A DNA stretch of 64,000 nt from Mesodorylaimus sp. YZB2_4 (taxonomy: Eukaryota > Nematoda > Enoplea > Dorylaimida > Dorylaimidae), in contig JASANH010000093.1 in NCBI GenBank assembly GCA_030248295.1, positions 1 through 64,000 on the forward strand, in the 5' to 3' direction. Positions within the stretch are counted from its first letter, which is position 1; every line of letters begins with the position of its first letter. Shown in pieces: positions 25,081 to 37,500 of this stretch. Both the position numbers and the translations under genes were made by a program. The notes under the pieces were generated by a model. It had not been told where the DNA came from. It ran no database searches and was given only the letters and a program-made list of their open reading frames with translations.

Positions 25081-28000
25081 ATGAAAAGTTGGAACGTTTG
25101 TATGCTTGTCATAGTGATAGTGACTTCTTCTTATGATTGTCTATTGGCTAGCAAAAGTGAGTGGGCGAAAAAATGTGGTGGTTTCTGATAGTGTTGTCAA
25201 ACTGGATGAAAGAATCACTGCTTTTAAACCCTTTGTGATTCTTGGGTTCAAATCTCACCAGGCGCAACACTTTTTCGACAATTTTGAATATTTCATGCTG
25301 TTTGATTATCTCGCTTTTCAGTATGTCCAAATAAGGTTGACATTGCCCTGGTGGTAGAGGATACGCATTTCATACCCGACGAGGACTCTGAACTTGCTGT
25401 AAGAAAGCAACTTCACCTGCCAGAATCAGATTATAATCACTTGGCAATTTGCAGCTCAAAGACTTTTTATTCGCCCTTACCGATCACTTTAATGTTGCTG
25501 TGGATCAAACCCACGTGGCATTGCAGTTCTACAACGACCAAAGCACGACTATGTTCGACCTAAATCGGTACAGTGAGACGACGGATATCGTGGCAGCCAT
25601 TCTTCTTTCCACCTTCACACGCAAGTTGTCTGATGCACCGATCGATAAGTAAGCAGTCTTACACTGACCTGCCCACACGATGCCTGAGATCACTGCCAGA
25701 TTGGGTTTACCAGGGCATTGGGCTACACGTGGGATCGTATACTGACGGTGGAGCATGGAGAGCGGTCGTGCTATCCCACCGTAGTGGTACTGGTGTCCTA
25801 TTCCAGGTATGATAGTGCATTGTGTCCCTGTGTGAGCTGTGCAATGCTATGTCCATATGGGTGCCCCTGCATGCATGCAGCCATCACTGCAATGCAGTGA
25901 TTGCTGTATGCATACAGCACAGGGGCAGGCTGTAAACTTCAGGATATAATAATCTGTACTTGGTGAGAGCAAAGGAGAGACTGGACTAGAATGTCATAGC
26001 AGGCCACGTTACAAGCAAAAATCTTGCCTTCTAGCAACCAAGGATCGAACGGCAAGAAAGAAAATTTTGCCATAGTTCGTCAACTGCAAAATTCAGGTGC
26101 CCTCGTGCTGACTGTGGGAGTTGGACCGAACAGGGACCCTGAACAACTGGTTATGCTGGCTGGCGGCTTGGATAATTATTTCGATTTCAGTGATTTCTCA
26201 GACTTGCTGAACGTCACTAGAGCTGGTCTTATGGCTAAGCAGATATGCAATTACGCGCCTGTTAAAAGTAAGTTGCTGTTTTGACGTTTCCTACGTCACC
26301 AGTTATTAGTCCTGTTTCAACAGGTGAATAATACGTGGCTGCCCATCCTGGTTTTAGACATGACCGATTTGTGGGCAGAGAGACTTGTTATCTTGCATGT
26401 GTGATACAAGAATATTAGGCAGGAATTAGAGTGCTTACTGAGTAGTTGGGCCACTCCTACATTTTTCACACATACATTACTGCGCAGCGCACTCTCCACT
26501 TGCGCACACACAACTATCGTACCAATCACACTAGCGCATCCAAACGCCAGAGGGCTCTCCCGTTACACATGATTATGTGAAAAAAGTTTTAGCAAGTGAG
26601 AAATACTTGGAGCGGTGCCAGCAAATCAGACAGTGCTCTAGCCAATCAGACAGAAGAATGACAGGCACGCAATGAACGACCCATTTTAGGTTTCTACCCG
26701 TGCGAAATGGAGACAGTGGCTGCTGATGTCGTCTTTGTTGTTGACGTATCCAGGAACATGAATGCTCAGCTGACGCAGTCGGTAAGTCCATTTTGCACTT
26801 GGCAACTAGCCAAGCTTCAAGCATGTGTCTGTCCGCTTGGAAGCAAGCGGCTGGGGTCGCACGGTTTAGTCGACCAGGAAAGTCAATCTGTGAAACCGTT
26901 CACTGGGCTTCACGCCACGCAATGGTTAACTTACTGTACGTATACCGTGAAGACCCCAAACGGAGACAGGAGCCGAACGAGCAGTGGCAGCTGTCGAACC
27001 TTGGGTTCAGATGACACCCGCCATCGCCCGAGGAAAGTGGTGTTCTGTTCCAAGATCCCCTAGAAGTGCTCAAGTGAGACCTAGGAAGGGAATCTGTCGT
27101 GTCGAGTGATCCCCTCACAGGACTGTAATCCTATGGCTTAACTGTTGAATCCAGCCAGTCAGAGTCCAAAAATTCAGATGGGTGGCACATTCTTACTTTA
27201 TAGTTGTGCGAGCTATGCTGGCCAGGTTTTCTTGTTAGCCAGTTTAGCGATGCCATTGCTTTTCTCGTAGGCACTTGGTTTCATGTCAAATCTTCTCAGA
27301 CCATTCCACTTCGGCAGCAAGGGAATCCAGGCCGCCATGGTTGCTTATGCAAGGGACGCCGACGTTGCAATTTCGTTTTCGGACGCAAAAAATCATGAAG
27401 CCTTTATGGAAAAGGTGGGAAATTTGCTTAATAATGGTCCGTATGGCACAGAAAGATACATATCAAAGTAAGTGAGGTGGCTTCTGGAGTATCCAAAGTG
27501 GCACTGTCTGTTCTTAGCGCCCTCGAAGCAGTCCATTACCATGTCCTGACCGAGAAAGCTGGCTACAGACCTGGAGTACCACATTCGGTCTTTGTGATCA
27601 GTGGCGATTGGTAAGTTATAACAAGTGAGGAATACTACGGCGTGGAGGCGGAGTTCACGAAACAAGCTAGCCAATCAGAATAGCGGAGGCGGAATCCTTT
27701 TGTTTATAATTTTTTCAGCTTCAACGGTCCTGATGCTTCTCAGTTAGCAAATAAAATCAGGACGGGAAAGTTTGCCGATATCCACGTGATCACGCTTGGG
27801 CGAAGGGTTAATTTCTGGAAGGAAAATTTAGATATAGCTGGTGATGTGGAGCACCTGCATATCGTGGAGAAAAGTCCAGAAGCAATACTACCCACTTTTA
27901 TGGCCCAACAAGCATGGCGTGGTCTGTGCTTCTGGAAGAATGGCAGTGATGCCGAGAGTAAGCAGAGGGCTCGTTCTTCAAGCAAGCAGACAGCGATCCA

Positions 28001-28344
28001 TTGTTTCAGGTGATGGCGCCACAAGTACAACTCGAGCCACTTCGACTGGGAATCCAGCAACACCACCCCCATGCTCAGCTCCCCCGCCAGTAACCACGCA
28101 CAGAATTGTGTCATCCCCAGCATCAGCCGCACCCGCCACTGTTAGCTCACACCCATCCACAGATTACTCAAAGATTAGCCAAGGGCCGAGCTCCACCAAT
28201 GTGCAATCCCAGAGTGCTTCTGGTTCGGGTCAGCCGTCTACACCCCACTGGACAACCCTTCAGTTCAGAACCACTGGGGTCGATCAGGATAACTCCACTG
28301 GGTCATCGATCACTGTACACTCAAATGACACTACAGGAATTTAG
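25081..28344 (+). CDS. Gene D: secreted double vWA protein with a Ser/Thr/Pro tail
   Basis: Exons: 25081-25156, 25322-25398, 25455-25648, 25714-25806, 26035-26267, 26690-26781, 27271-27467, 27518-27610, 27719-27957 and 28010-28344; about 542 residues. The ATG at 25081 gives a signal peptide (MKSWNVCMLVIVIVTSS). Domain 1 opens LVVEDTHF and domain 2 FVVDVSRN. The family blocks GERSCYPTVVVLVSYS, GALVLTVGVGPNRD and YGTERY are present. The tail is 111 residues, Ser/Thr/Pro-rich but not a regular repeat. Exon sizes 77, 194, 93, 92, 197 and 93 equal those of its neighbours, so D arose by tandem duplication. Exon 5 is the shortest of the four (233 versus 248-266 nt). Confidence 0.92.
25862..25927 (+). 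repeat. Imperfect hairpin in gene D intron 4
   Basis: TGCCCCTG at the left end pairs with CAGGGGCA at the right. Between them CATGCATGCAGC pairs loosely with GCTGTATGCATA, and ATCACTGCA pairs with TGCAGTGAT at the tip. It lies wholly within the intron at 25807-26034. It could be a hairpin insertion or a small foldback element. Confidence 0.6.
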
Positions 28345-28458
28345 TCCCATTTCATGTGCTCGTCAATGTACTGCCAGTAGTCCTGACTAATTCATGGTAT
28401 GACTTAGTCCTTAGTCGCTAACATACAGTATTTCTCACTTTTCCTGAGCATTGGTGCG

Positions 28459-28464
28459 AATAAA
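28459..28464 (+). terminator. Poly(A) signal of gene D
   Basis: AATAAA lies 115 bp after the stop codon of gene D. Confidence 0.6.
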
Positions 28465-29510
28465 AATTCATACAGCTTTTGTCTTCAGCCAATATTTGCA
28501 CTTTAAACTTCCCGCGCCTGTGCATCGCAGCAGCTAATTTGTCTGCTGTAGTGCGGGAAATTGTCACGTGCTCAGGCATTGGGTCCGAAATTTGCATCAT
28601 GCGCACTGGCTCTTAGGCTTATCGACATTTAATTAGTACAGTTTCGAGTAAGCTTTTTTACTTTTTAAGGTGTTAATAGCAGCTTACTAGACGCTCGGCT
28701 GATCCTAGGCTATCTGTCTTCTAAAAAACCTAATTTCGAGAAATTCGGCAGGATGAAACTAGTTTTTATTTCTTTTTTACTCGTAAATGGTTCGTTTTGC
28801 GTCGATTCGCCATCGCGTCCGTTTCGATGATGTTAGTGTATGTAGGCGGGCTGGGGAAATGCCGGCCGCACCAGGTTGCGCGGGACTGTGTATTTTCGCG
28901 TCCTCATACAATTCGTGTCGTCTAGTATTTTCAGAGGCGAGTACTGGTAGGCCATTGGCTTGGCCTAGGCGTCCTCCATTTTTTCACTATTCGATACCGG
29001 TGGCTGCTCTTTTGGACGGCTGCCTAGCTATATACGGCTATTGTATCGTCGATCCTCCTAGCCTCGTCTTGCCACCCCCTGTGCACACACGTTCGTTTTG
29101 CCTCTTTAGATACTCGACTCCTCAACATCGTCGCAGGAACAGCTCGATTTGGGTTGGTTTGGACGGTTTTGGTGGGCCGGTTTTCGTCCTGCCGCCACTC
29201 AACGATTCGTCGCGTCTGTCAATAGCAATCAAGGCTTTACCGTTTTCTTATACATCGCCTAGTGTCCGCCCGCCCGGCCGACTGGTTACGTCTACGTCAT
29301 CATCCATTGGGCTTACTGAACGAACGTCTAGAAGCTATGTATGGTACGATATGTTTCCTCTATTGTTCGCCCCGATCGTACGCTCGTGTTAGTCACGTTA
29401 GGTGGGCGCGGGGCCTTCCAGCCAATACGTGTATCCATCTACTCTACGGGTGGTAGTGTACAAATTTTTCATTTTTTTTAATTGGATTTTTCCAAAGGAT
29501 CGACAATTTC
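28465..29510. other. CG-rich leader or promoter region of the Rab11-FIP gene
   Basis: Between gene D and the Rab11-FIP start codon the DNA is visibly richer in CG dinucleotides (GTCGATTCGCC, GTCCGCCCGCCCGGCC) than the flanking intergenic DNA. A frame of 201 codons (28787-29392) is open here, but its Arg/Pro/Ser-rich product has no domain look. I read the region as promoter and 5' UTR. A T-rich stretch ending CAAAG lies just before the ATG at 29511. Confidence 0.45.
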
Positions 29511-32500
29511 ATGGAGAACGGACTCGTTGCTTCGTCGTCGATCAATGCTGAATTAAAAAGTGCGGATGCTGATCAAGCGAATGATCTATCACCGGCGTTT
29601 GTAAACGATTTAATCGATTTGAGCGATTTTGTTGGACAATCGGGAATTGGCAACGGAACTGGTGCCAAGATGTATCAAAGGTGAGCAGGAAGGATGGCGG
29701 GGTACAAGCTGGGATTGCATGGTAACACTTTTGATCAAAAATCGATCGATTGGATTTAATATGATCAGCACCTTAGCAGTGACAGCGTCATCAGATCAGC
29801 GATAAAGTGATCTATCGTTTTAGTCGGATCGCTGAAAATCTGTATTAGGAAGGTATCAGTGCTGATCATCGTCCTCGTGATCGTTTAGCTGAGTTCAAAG
29901 GATCTCAGCAGGGGGCTAATTCTAATTTTGATCAAGTTCATTGAACTGGTCAGTCCTCGACTTCGTGTGCGCGGCCACTGTGGAATTATGCCTGATCAGA
30001 GCTCATTCAAAAATAATGTCTTGTCGATAATGATTGAAATTGTGACCGTGATCAGTTATAACTTACTCGATATTCTGGTGCCGCATTGATGTTATCAGGA
30101 ATACTTGCCTTGGTGTCTGCTCAATGCAGCACCTTAAACAGATACTAGATTGGGTTGGGCACTGTACTCCAATCCTTACCATGGTCTTATCATTGATTAT
30201 GCTTAAGTTGCTATCATTTTGCACTGATAAGCTGATGTATCTGTCTCATCCGTGCTATTCAATGTATCTTATCAGTCCTTATTCGACCTCCTCTTTTAGT
30301 AGCGATGATGCGGGTCGTGATTATTCCAGTGAGCCAGTGTATGACGGCGAGCACAATCGATCGATCCTCGACTCGCCATTGACGCCGTCCAAGGATTACT
30401 CACCAACGTAAGTGTACACCCGGCAGTGCTGACCACCTGTTTACCTGGGGCCTTGTTGAGCGTGGCACCGATCCAGGTGGGAGACACTGGCACTGCGGCC
30501 ATATGCCTTTGCATCCGTCCCAGCCCCACCTTTAGGCAGGTGTAACAGCGTTGCATTTGCACCTGGGATCATGGAGAGCACCCGCCTGATGAGCGCAGGG
30601 TGGTTACACTATTGGAAGGGAATGTTGACTCAACGTACCTGAACCAACTTGGCATAGGCGACCAGGGCAGTCAGTCGAGCTCGCTCACAGTGAGTTGGAT
30701 GCACGACACAACTGCATTGTGTACCACAAAGAGCTGCCTCTCTTTTTAGAAGCGGACCAAAATATTTGACCACGAATGCTTTAGCCAGGTAATTCGGATT
30801 TTGGTCGAAACAAGGCAAGTTTTTAGGAACATATGTTTTTCAGTCACTTATTTCGAGGTCGTCCAGGCGGATCATCGACGCGAGGCGCCAGTCGACGTTC
30901 GAGTTTCGGTTCGGACGATTTGGAATCTGTATCAGCATCGGATCCGGGCGGGGTGGTCGTGTCGCCCGAAGAGTTATCCGAATTGAATAGTCGTATGGAG
31001 AAAATTCAAAAACAGTTGGAACATCAGCGAGAAACGGACGATAAGTATGTCCGATTGAAACAAGAGAATGCCGTACTCAGAGAAAAATTGAATTTATTGG
31101 AGGAACAAATGCTGGTAAGTTTTGGAAATTGTGTTGGGACTAATCCTTGTGGTTTCAACTTATTCTCTTAGCCGTATTTTGGAAGATGTTTTTATGGTTC
31201 CAGAAGTTTTTTCTGACCGATTGTAAGAACGGCCAGTCTTGATGGACGTTCGGTTTGTGCATAGGTTCAAAGAATGACCAACAGTATTATGCCTTAGTTT
31301 TTTTGAGAGTGAATTTTTGTATTCTTGGTACCATCACTGATCGATTATCGATCGGACCTGATCTGGTATCGTGTCCCATTATTCCCAGTTCAATATGTGG
31401 GGTCATGCAGTCACCAACTCAACTTTCTTTTCAGACAAGCGAAGACAAATGGCGCGCCCAATTGGCCGACAATGACCGCAAGTGCCGTGAATTAGTTGCC
31501 CATGCGGAACGAGAGAAGCAATTGGAATTAGACGCACTGAGCTTGCGTCATCGATTGATGGAACGCGATCACGAACAGTGCACCAGCGAGAGGGAGAAGA
31601 TTGTGACTGAAATGGAACAACTGCGACGAAAATGCCAACATTTGGAAGAGACTTTGGCCGATTCTCAACACGAGTTGGAGTCGAGAGAGAATTCGAGGAA
31701 GACGGGCGAACAAAGATTGTGGAAGGAGAAAGAGGAGACGGAGAAGAGATTGAGGGACGCGTTGGAGACCAGCGAGGAGTTGAGGTAAGTGCAGTAATCG
31801 TCCTCGATTCATCCACCGATCATCATTGATCACGTGATCATGATAGTGTGATCACTGATGGAGTGATCATATAATGATCATGATCAGTCATCTGCAGTGA
31901 ACACCATCCTGGCGAGGGTCATCGCTAAGAAATTTTAGTGATCAGTGGTCGTGGCTATGATTGTCCGTGGCTTGATGACTGGGCGTCGTTTGTTACACTC
32001 GGTCGTGGCCATGATCCCTGCGAAGTTCCTGTCCATCCGCTTTCGAACTGATTCATTAGAAACCACAGAATTCGAATCAGCGACTAAATCAACTTTATTC
32101 TTGAATGCGGTGGGGAGGGGGGACGTTGAGGCGAGTAGGATGGTGGATGGTAACTCACTCTGCACTAAGAGTGATCATGATCACGAACTACTAAATTGTG
32201 ATCATCATTTAGGCACGATGGGTGACGTAGTCGCGTCGTGCCATCCACTAGGCTAGCATTGACATCCATAATTTGGGTGTTTTCCAACTTTCAGGCGGGA
32301 AGTCGATCGTTTAAGAAACGAGCGTGGTCGTGTGGGTGTGACGGCCGGTGAATTGGAAGAAGAATTGCTAAGATTAAAAGAAGAACAGAAACGGTTGCGC
32401 GAGACCAATGACGAACTGCACGCCGAGTTGCTGCACGCGTCTGTCGAGCACGGGCGAAGTCTGTTGGCCAATGCGCCATCGTTAGCCGATGAAATGGACA

Positions 32501-33887
32501 GGATGTCGAAGGATCAGGTGAGTGAGTTAGTGGTAGCGAGGTGAATACCTGGGTCTGTGGCCTAGGCGAGTTGAGGACTGCCTCTCACGCTGGGCACTTA
32601 GGTGGGAGGGCTCGACTCCCGCCGGGTAAAAGTGATTGTCAAATATGTGTTCCTTAGCCCTCGAGTGCGCCTATAGTATCGGCTACGAATAAAGTATGAC
32701 ATGACTTATAGGCAGCTGGCGCGTCATATCCGACTGGTGACAGGTCAGCAGGCGAGAGATGAAGAGCGGTGCTGATAGCTTCTGCTACTCTTGCACTGGG
32801 GTTTGGAACAAGGGCACATTGGGAGGTTATGCTGGTGGCAGGCTAGTGCGCAAGCTTGGATCAGGTAGAATACATATGTGGCTGTGTGGGAAACCATAAT
32901 ACTGTACTACAGCGTGCCGAGTAGCCTTCGGTGGCCGCTCGAAACAATCCTTCCAAGCCAGGCGAAGCCCGCCATGTCAATGCTTCAGCCTGCTTTCCGT
33001 ACCCGGACTTGATCGTGCACCCGGTGTATTGTCCAGTGTACGGCCATTAACCCCGTCAGGGTGGTGTTTAAGCCATTAATCAGATCTAATACCTTGGTTG
33101 GCTGCGCTGGCGAGTGTAATTGGCGCGGATACCTTATCTGCACCAGTTCAGGGACTGATCTGCCTCTCCCAGATCAGGGCCAGACCGAGAACGAGATCAA
33201 GGTCGTGTGGCTATTTAGGTTTGCAGGTTTGCAGGTTTGCAGGTTTTTGATAATTCGTATTGAGTTCCTGGTATGAGTTGCAGTCTGGGCAATTTGGATT
33301 CAGGATTATGAGAACCCTTTTCCGGATTGTGTAGTAGGCGTGTTTGGTCGGGAAGGTTGTGTATTTGGTTGCCTTGACTGGCAGCCTTATACACAGAGCA
33401 GTCTAGGCTTGCCTTGGTTGGCCGATCGATACACTCTCGAGGCGAGGCAGAAACCCGTCGGGTTGATGTCTTTGGCACCTATGACCAGGAGGCCTGCCTG
33501 GAGTGTTTTTGAGATTATCCGCTCCCCGCGGTACGCCTGTTGCAATTGTGAGTCTGAACGGTTCTTGTGTGGTTGATGAATAAAGCATACACAAGGTGCC
33601 TGGACTGCGTGGGCTCGATCCTGTGGCGAAGACCGTCCGCTGGCTTGTCCTTCCTCGCCCTAGGATATGCCAAGGCCATGCCCCAGTCCCCCTCCCTGCA
33701 TGCCCGATCGCCAGTGTTGCGTTGTAAAATTATGTCTCTTTTTCAGGTGATGGAGGCATTGCGCGACCAAGAGATAGTCAATAAGAAATTACGCGCCTAT
33801 GTGGACGGCATTCTACTACGCATATTGGAAATGTATCCGGCAATTTTGGAAATCAAACCGGGCGAAAAAGGTTTGGATCCTTTTTGA
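29511..33887 (+). CDS. RAB11FIP3/4-like: Class II Rab11 family-interacting protein (FIP3/FIP4, nuclear fallout type)
   Basis: Exons: 29511-29680, 30300-30407, 30844-31114, 31435-31784, 32295-32517 and 33747-33887; about 420 residues. The N-terminal third is acidic and Ser-rich. From about residue 125 a long coiled coil follows ([35 protein letters not shown]). The last exon holds the Rab11-binding domain: [18 protein letters not shown], then [15 protein letters not shown]. This closely fits the C-terminus of FIP3/FIP4, which ends ...NPSILEIK. These proteins bind GTP-loaded Rab11 (and Arf6) on recycling endosomes and guide membrane to the cleavage furrow. No EF-hand is visible, whereas vertebrate FIP3 has them; length and layout are nearer Drosophila Nuf. 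Intron 5 carries a SINE and an R2 repeat. Confidence 0.9.
31803..31945. repeat. Cluster of TGATCA palindromes in Rab11-FIP intron 4
   Basis: About ten copies of TGATCA or its GATCATGATCA doublet lie within 140 bp, with two more near 32170 and 32200. Each is a self-complementary hexamer. The array is irregular and therefore not a simple microsatellite. Confidence 0.6.
32548..32708 (+). mobile_element. tRNA-derived SINE, copy 2
   Basis: A-box-like TGGCCTAGGCGAG and B-box GGGCTCGACTCCC are followed by GATTGTCAAATATGTGTTCC, CCTCGAGTGCGCC and a GATAAAG-like ATAAAGTATGACATGACTT tail. It inserted 30 bp after the donor of Rab11-FIP intron 5. Confidence 0.85.
33335..33555 (+). repeat. Dispersed repeat R2, forward copy
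   Basis: Ordered blocks GGAAGGTTGTGTATTTGG, TTGCCTTGACTGGC, TATACACAGAGCAG, GAAACCCGTCGGGTTGATGT and a GGCCTGC...CCGCGG end. The same order occurs reversed at 38598-38790, and a partial copy lies at 47770-47865. It sits in Rab11-FIP intron 5. Confidence 0.75.
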
Positions 33888-34559
33888 GATGGCAGAGTGT
33901 GGGTATATTTATTGGCGTGTGCAGATTTTGTGACCTCGTCAAATTAAGAAGCCTGTTTTTGAGATGGTTTTGGAAAGTGGCGGTAATGGGGCTGCCTTTC
34001 ATGTGATGAACTGAGCTTTCCTTTTTTGGATTTTGTGAAAAGTGATTCAAAGTTTTTCTTGATTTCATTTCGGATTCTGTCTGTGCATTGAAATATCGGT
34101 GGAAGTTTTTTAAATTTTTGACCCCTTATTAATTATTTCTGTTTTTTTGACCTTGTAGGTCGAGGTTGCACTTTTGAATATTTCTTGCTCACTTGGTGTT
34201 AGCTGTTTTGCACATTGGCTGAGGTTGTGTGGTTGGTGAATTCTGTGTACGACGGCCTTTCAAGGGGACTACAGGGCGGATCGATGGCCTTGAATGACTA
34301 GAAGTTTAGATTTATGATAAGCTGGATGCCGGACCACTTTTTTGGAATTTGTGAGAGCGGCTGTTTGTACTTTAGTAGGGCCAAAAGTGGACTCAGAGGG
34401 TGGACGGCGGGGCCGATGTGGCGTGGACAATCGTGTTTGCTCTGGCATAAGACGTACTGGTTGTGTGTGCTCTGCTTGTTGTGATGTGTACATGAAATAA
34501 GCGATAGTGCCAGGAGGCGGGGCTGCGAGGTGTCATTGGGGCAGTCACGAGTACACCAA
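33888..34559. other. Convergent 3' regions of the Rab11-FIP and C2 genes
   Basis: The two genes face each other across about 670 bp. A reverse-strand AATAAA (TTTATT at 33908-33913) is present but lies far from the C2 gene stop. The sequence is T-rich (33960-34260) with no further exon. Confidence 0.5.
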
Positions 34560-37500
34560 TCAATGGTCAGGTGGTCGAGTAAACTGATGCCAAACGGAAC
34601 TGGGGAAATTGGGATTCTTGCACATGCGTGTCCATTGCACGCAGCCACTGCCGCCAGCGTGTGGTCCGATGACCACGTAGCCGAATCGACGGTGGTCATT
34701 GATTGCGTAATATTCCCACAGCTGAAGAGGGGAAACTGATGTTGGCATTGTTCTAATCGTCTGGCCCGACGAGCGCCCGTCCATGACCAGCCACACTAGA
34801 GGTGGGACTGCGGGACTGTAAGTAGGGATCGATGTATTGATTGGTTGCACCCCCATGAATAGGCGTGGGGAAGTACATGCAAGAGCAAGGGTGTCCGTCC
34901 AACCTTTGCACTGTAGGCACAGCACTAAAATGCTGTGAAGTGCCGTGCAGTGCTTACAGTGCTGCGCATACAGTGCTGTGCTGTGCATACAATGCTGCGC
35001 ATACAGTGATGTGCTGTGCTTACAATGCTGCGCATACAGTGATGTGCTGTGCCTACAATGCCTACAAGGCTGCGCATACAGTGCTGTGCTGTGCCTACAG
35101 TGCTGCGCATACAGTGCTGTGCCGTGCTGTGACTACAATGCCTACAGTGCAGTGCTGTACCTACAGTGTCTTGTATGGCTGCACATTACCTCGATGACTA
35201 AATGCGTAATCAGCAATTTCGGCTCCTCCATTCCAAACATGTAGGCTTGCTTGGATACATGAGTTTTGTGACCTTTCCTCATCACGATTGGTGACTGCGT
35301 CGATTCGATCAAACGATCGCTTTCGAATCGCATGATTCTTAAGAACGCCTCTAAAATATGACAGGTTTTGAATTTCGCGCCATTCCTAACAATCTTAAAA
35401 ATCCGAATTTGAGTGAAGAAAATGTGAGATTAGCAAGCACATGGCTGTGCTACAGTATTTGAGCGTAGCCGTAATACTCATAGCCTTGTATGATGTGGCC
35501 ATGCATAGCCATGACCAGGCAGAATACGTGTAAAGGCAAGACGCATCCCTGAAGTGATGTTCAGGCATTTGGGAAAAGAGTTTTTGACGAGCACTTGCAG
35601 TTGGAGTGCACTCACCTCTCAAATGAGGGATATGTTTGATTTTATTTATGGTCACTGTGAGAAAGCCGATCGACTGTGAATAATGAATGGAAATGGAAAC
35701 TTCGCCTTGTTTCAACATCTAAACACATAAATTGCAGAAAGATAAATTGGTCATGGCCCTGTCCGCAAGCTTACCACATCCTTATTTTGGGCCACTGACT
35801 TTGCCAAGGCTTGTTCCAGGGGGTTCGGATGCGATGCGGGGTTGGTCATGTGCTTTTGCCCAGCCATGTCTTCTGTTGCTATGGCTGGTGTGGCGGGCTG
35901 CTGCCGACCTCTTTCAGGCTTCGCGGAACTGGTGCTCAAATGACGGCGTTTTTCTTCCTGCGCTATCCCTCTCGATGGACGAAGTGATTCTGGGGAAGTA
36001 GAATCGAGTCAAAGGAATGGAGCGAGTGGGATTCGAACTCTCGCGGTCGCTTACCTGTTACGCTTGATTTCGATCGATCGGGCATTTCTGGCGTGATAAT
36101 TAATAGGCTCGGGGCATCGCTGCACTTCCTGTCTAGTGATTCATGTGGTCTCGTCGGTACCAATGGTGTCGTTGCGAGGGACTGCAACTGGCGGCTTGAA
36201 ATTTGAGGTTGAAGGTTTAGTCCCAGCGTCGAACTTGGATTGGTGTCGACTGGCGTTGCAATTGTGGATTTGATTATCTAAACACACCCGTGGTCAGAGA
36301 TGTGGTTGAGAAAATTGAGAAGAAAAGTGAAAAAGTGTTACCCTAAGTGGGGTTCGAACCTCCGACTTCCACAAAACTAACTTACTGGAATGGATGGGGT
36401 GGTAGCATTATGTGTGGGAACGGAGAGCTTCTTCCTCGGTTTGGCTTCCTCTTCCACGGCGCCAGCGATCGCTTGTCCTCGGGACTGGCTCTGTCTCGAC
36501 TGTGACAATCGACGCACGATCTTAGTCTGTTCTCGGTCATCCTTGGACACTTCCTGCGACGCGCACGGTCGTTGGTGCTGCAGTAATCGACCGACCTCGC
36601 GTCTGGGGGGCAATGGAACACTAGACTTTCTTTCCCAGGCTTCCTCATACGCGTCACTGTCCTCTGGATAAGCCGATTCTGACATTTCGGGTAAAGTCTC
36701 CCCTCTTCGTGGCCACCCACCACGCCTAGGATGCATTACATTCTTTTTCAACTTTAATGCCATAGCGGCCAAGCAAGGCGCCATGGGACGTCGACTGGTG
36801 CTATAAATAAAGAAGGCTCCAGGCGACTGGGTGGGGACACAGTGCGTATGAGCCTGAGGCTCACGATCAGTCTCTCAAGAAAGGCCACTTACACTTTTTG
36901 GAATACCTCTTTGTATTCAATCACGGACTCCTTCCTCGTCGTCACTGACTGCGGCACGGCGGCTAGTAAAGCAAGATGGACATAGATTGGCATTCTCTGA
37001 GGCCACTCAGCCTACGCATATACAGTCTTGCTACAGTTATCACTACAGAGGCAATAGTGGTCAGCTGACACCAGCCTGAAGCACTTTATGCCAGATTTCT
37101 TTGATCTGGATTCAGCAATCGAGTGAACCCCTCTTCTCTACTCTACTCGACAAATGGTCACTTCCAACCACATATTTTTTATTAGCGCGCTCCGCTGCCT
37201 ATGTCATCCTGACATAAGCCAATCGTATCTGGCGCGAGTGTGTCAAATAAGACAAACTACTGTTGTCTAGCATGCTTGAGTTTCCAGATGCCCTCACTCA
37301 TCGTCAGGCTGGCAAGGGATAAGCGCTCTCTTGCCAGTTAAATTCTGACATCAAGCAGAAGCAGTAAGAAGCTTGATCAGAGAAGACTGCGACTATTGCC
37401 CAGGCCCAGTCAAGCCAAGGAAACCATAACAAATTCCTGACGGGTTCGTGTCCTGCCTGGATGCAGGTTTGGTTGCTTCCTCACGCCCTTGTAACACTCG

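Noticed and set aside
25190-25270. GGTTCAAATCTCACC resembling a tRNA B-box in gene D intron 1
   Set aside because: Only the T-arm-like motif is present; no A-box and no cloverleaf can be drawn.
28787-29392. 201-codon open frame before the Rab11-FIP gene
   Set aside because: The Arg/Pro/Ser-rich product has no domain or repeat; the region is CG-rich, which lowers stop frequency. It fits a promoter and leader better.
34925-35244. CRISPR-like appearance of the repeated units
   Set aside because: Units are tandem without regular spacers, vary in length, and the genome is animal; it is a minisatellite.
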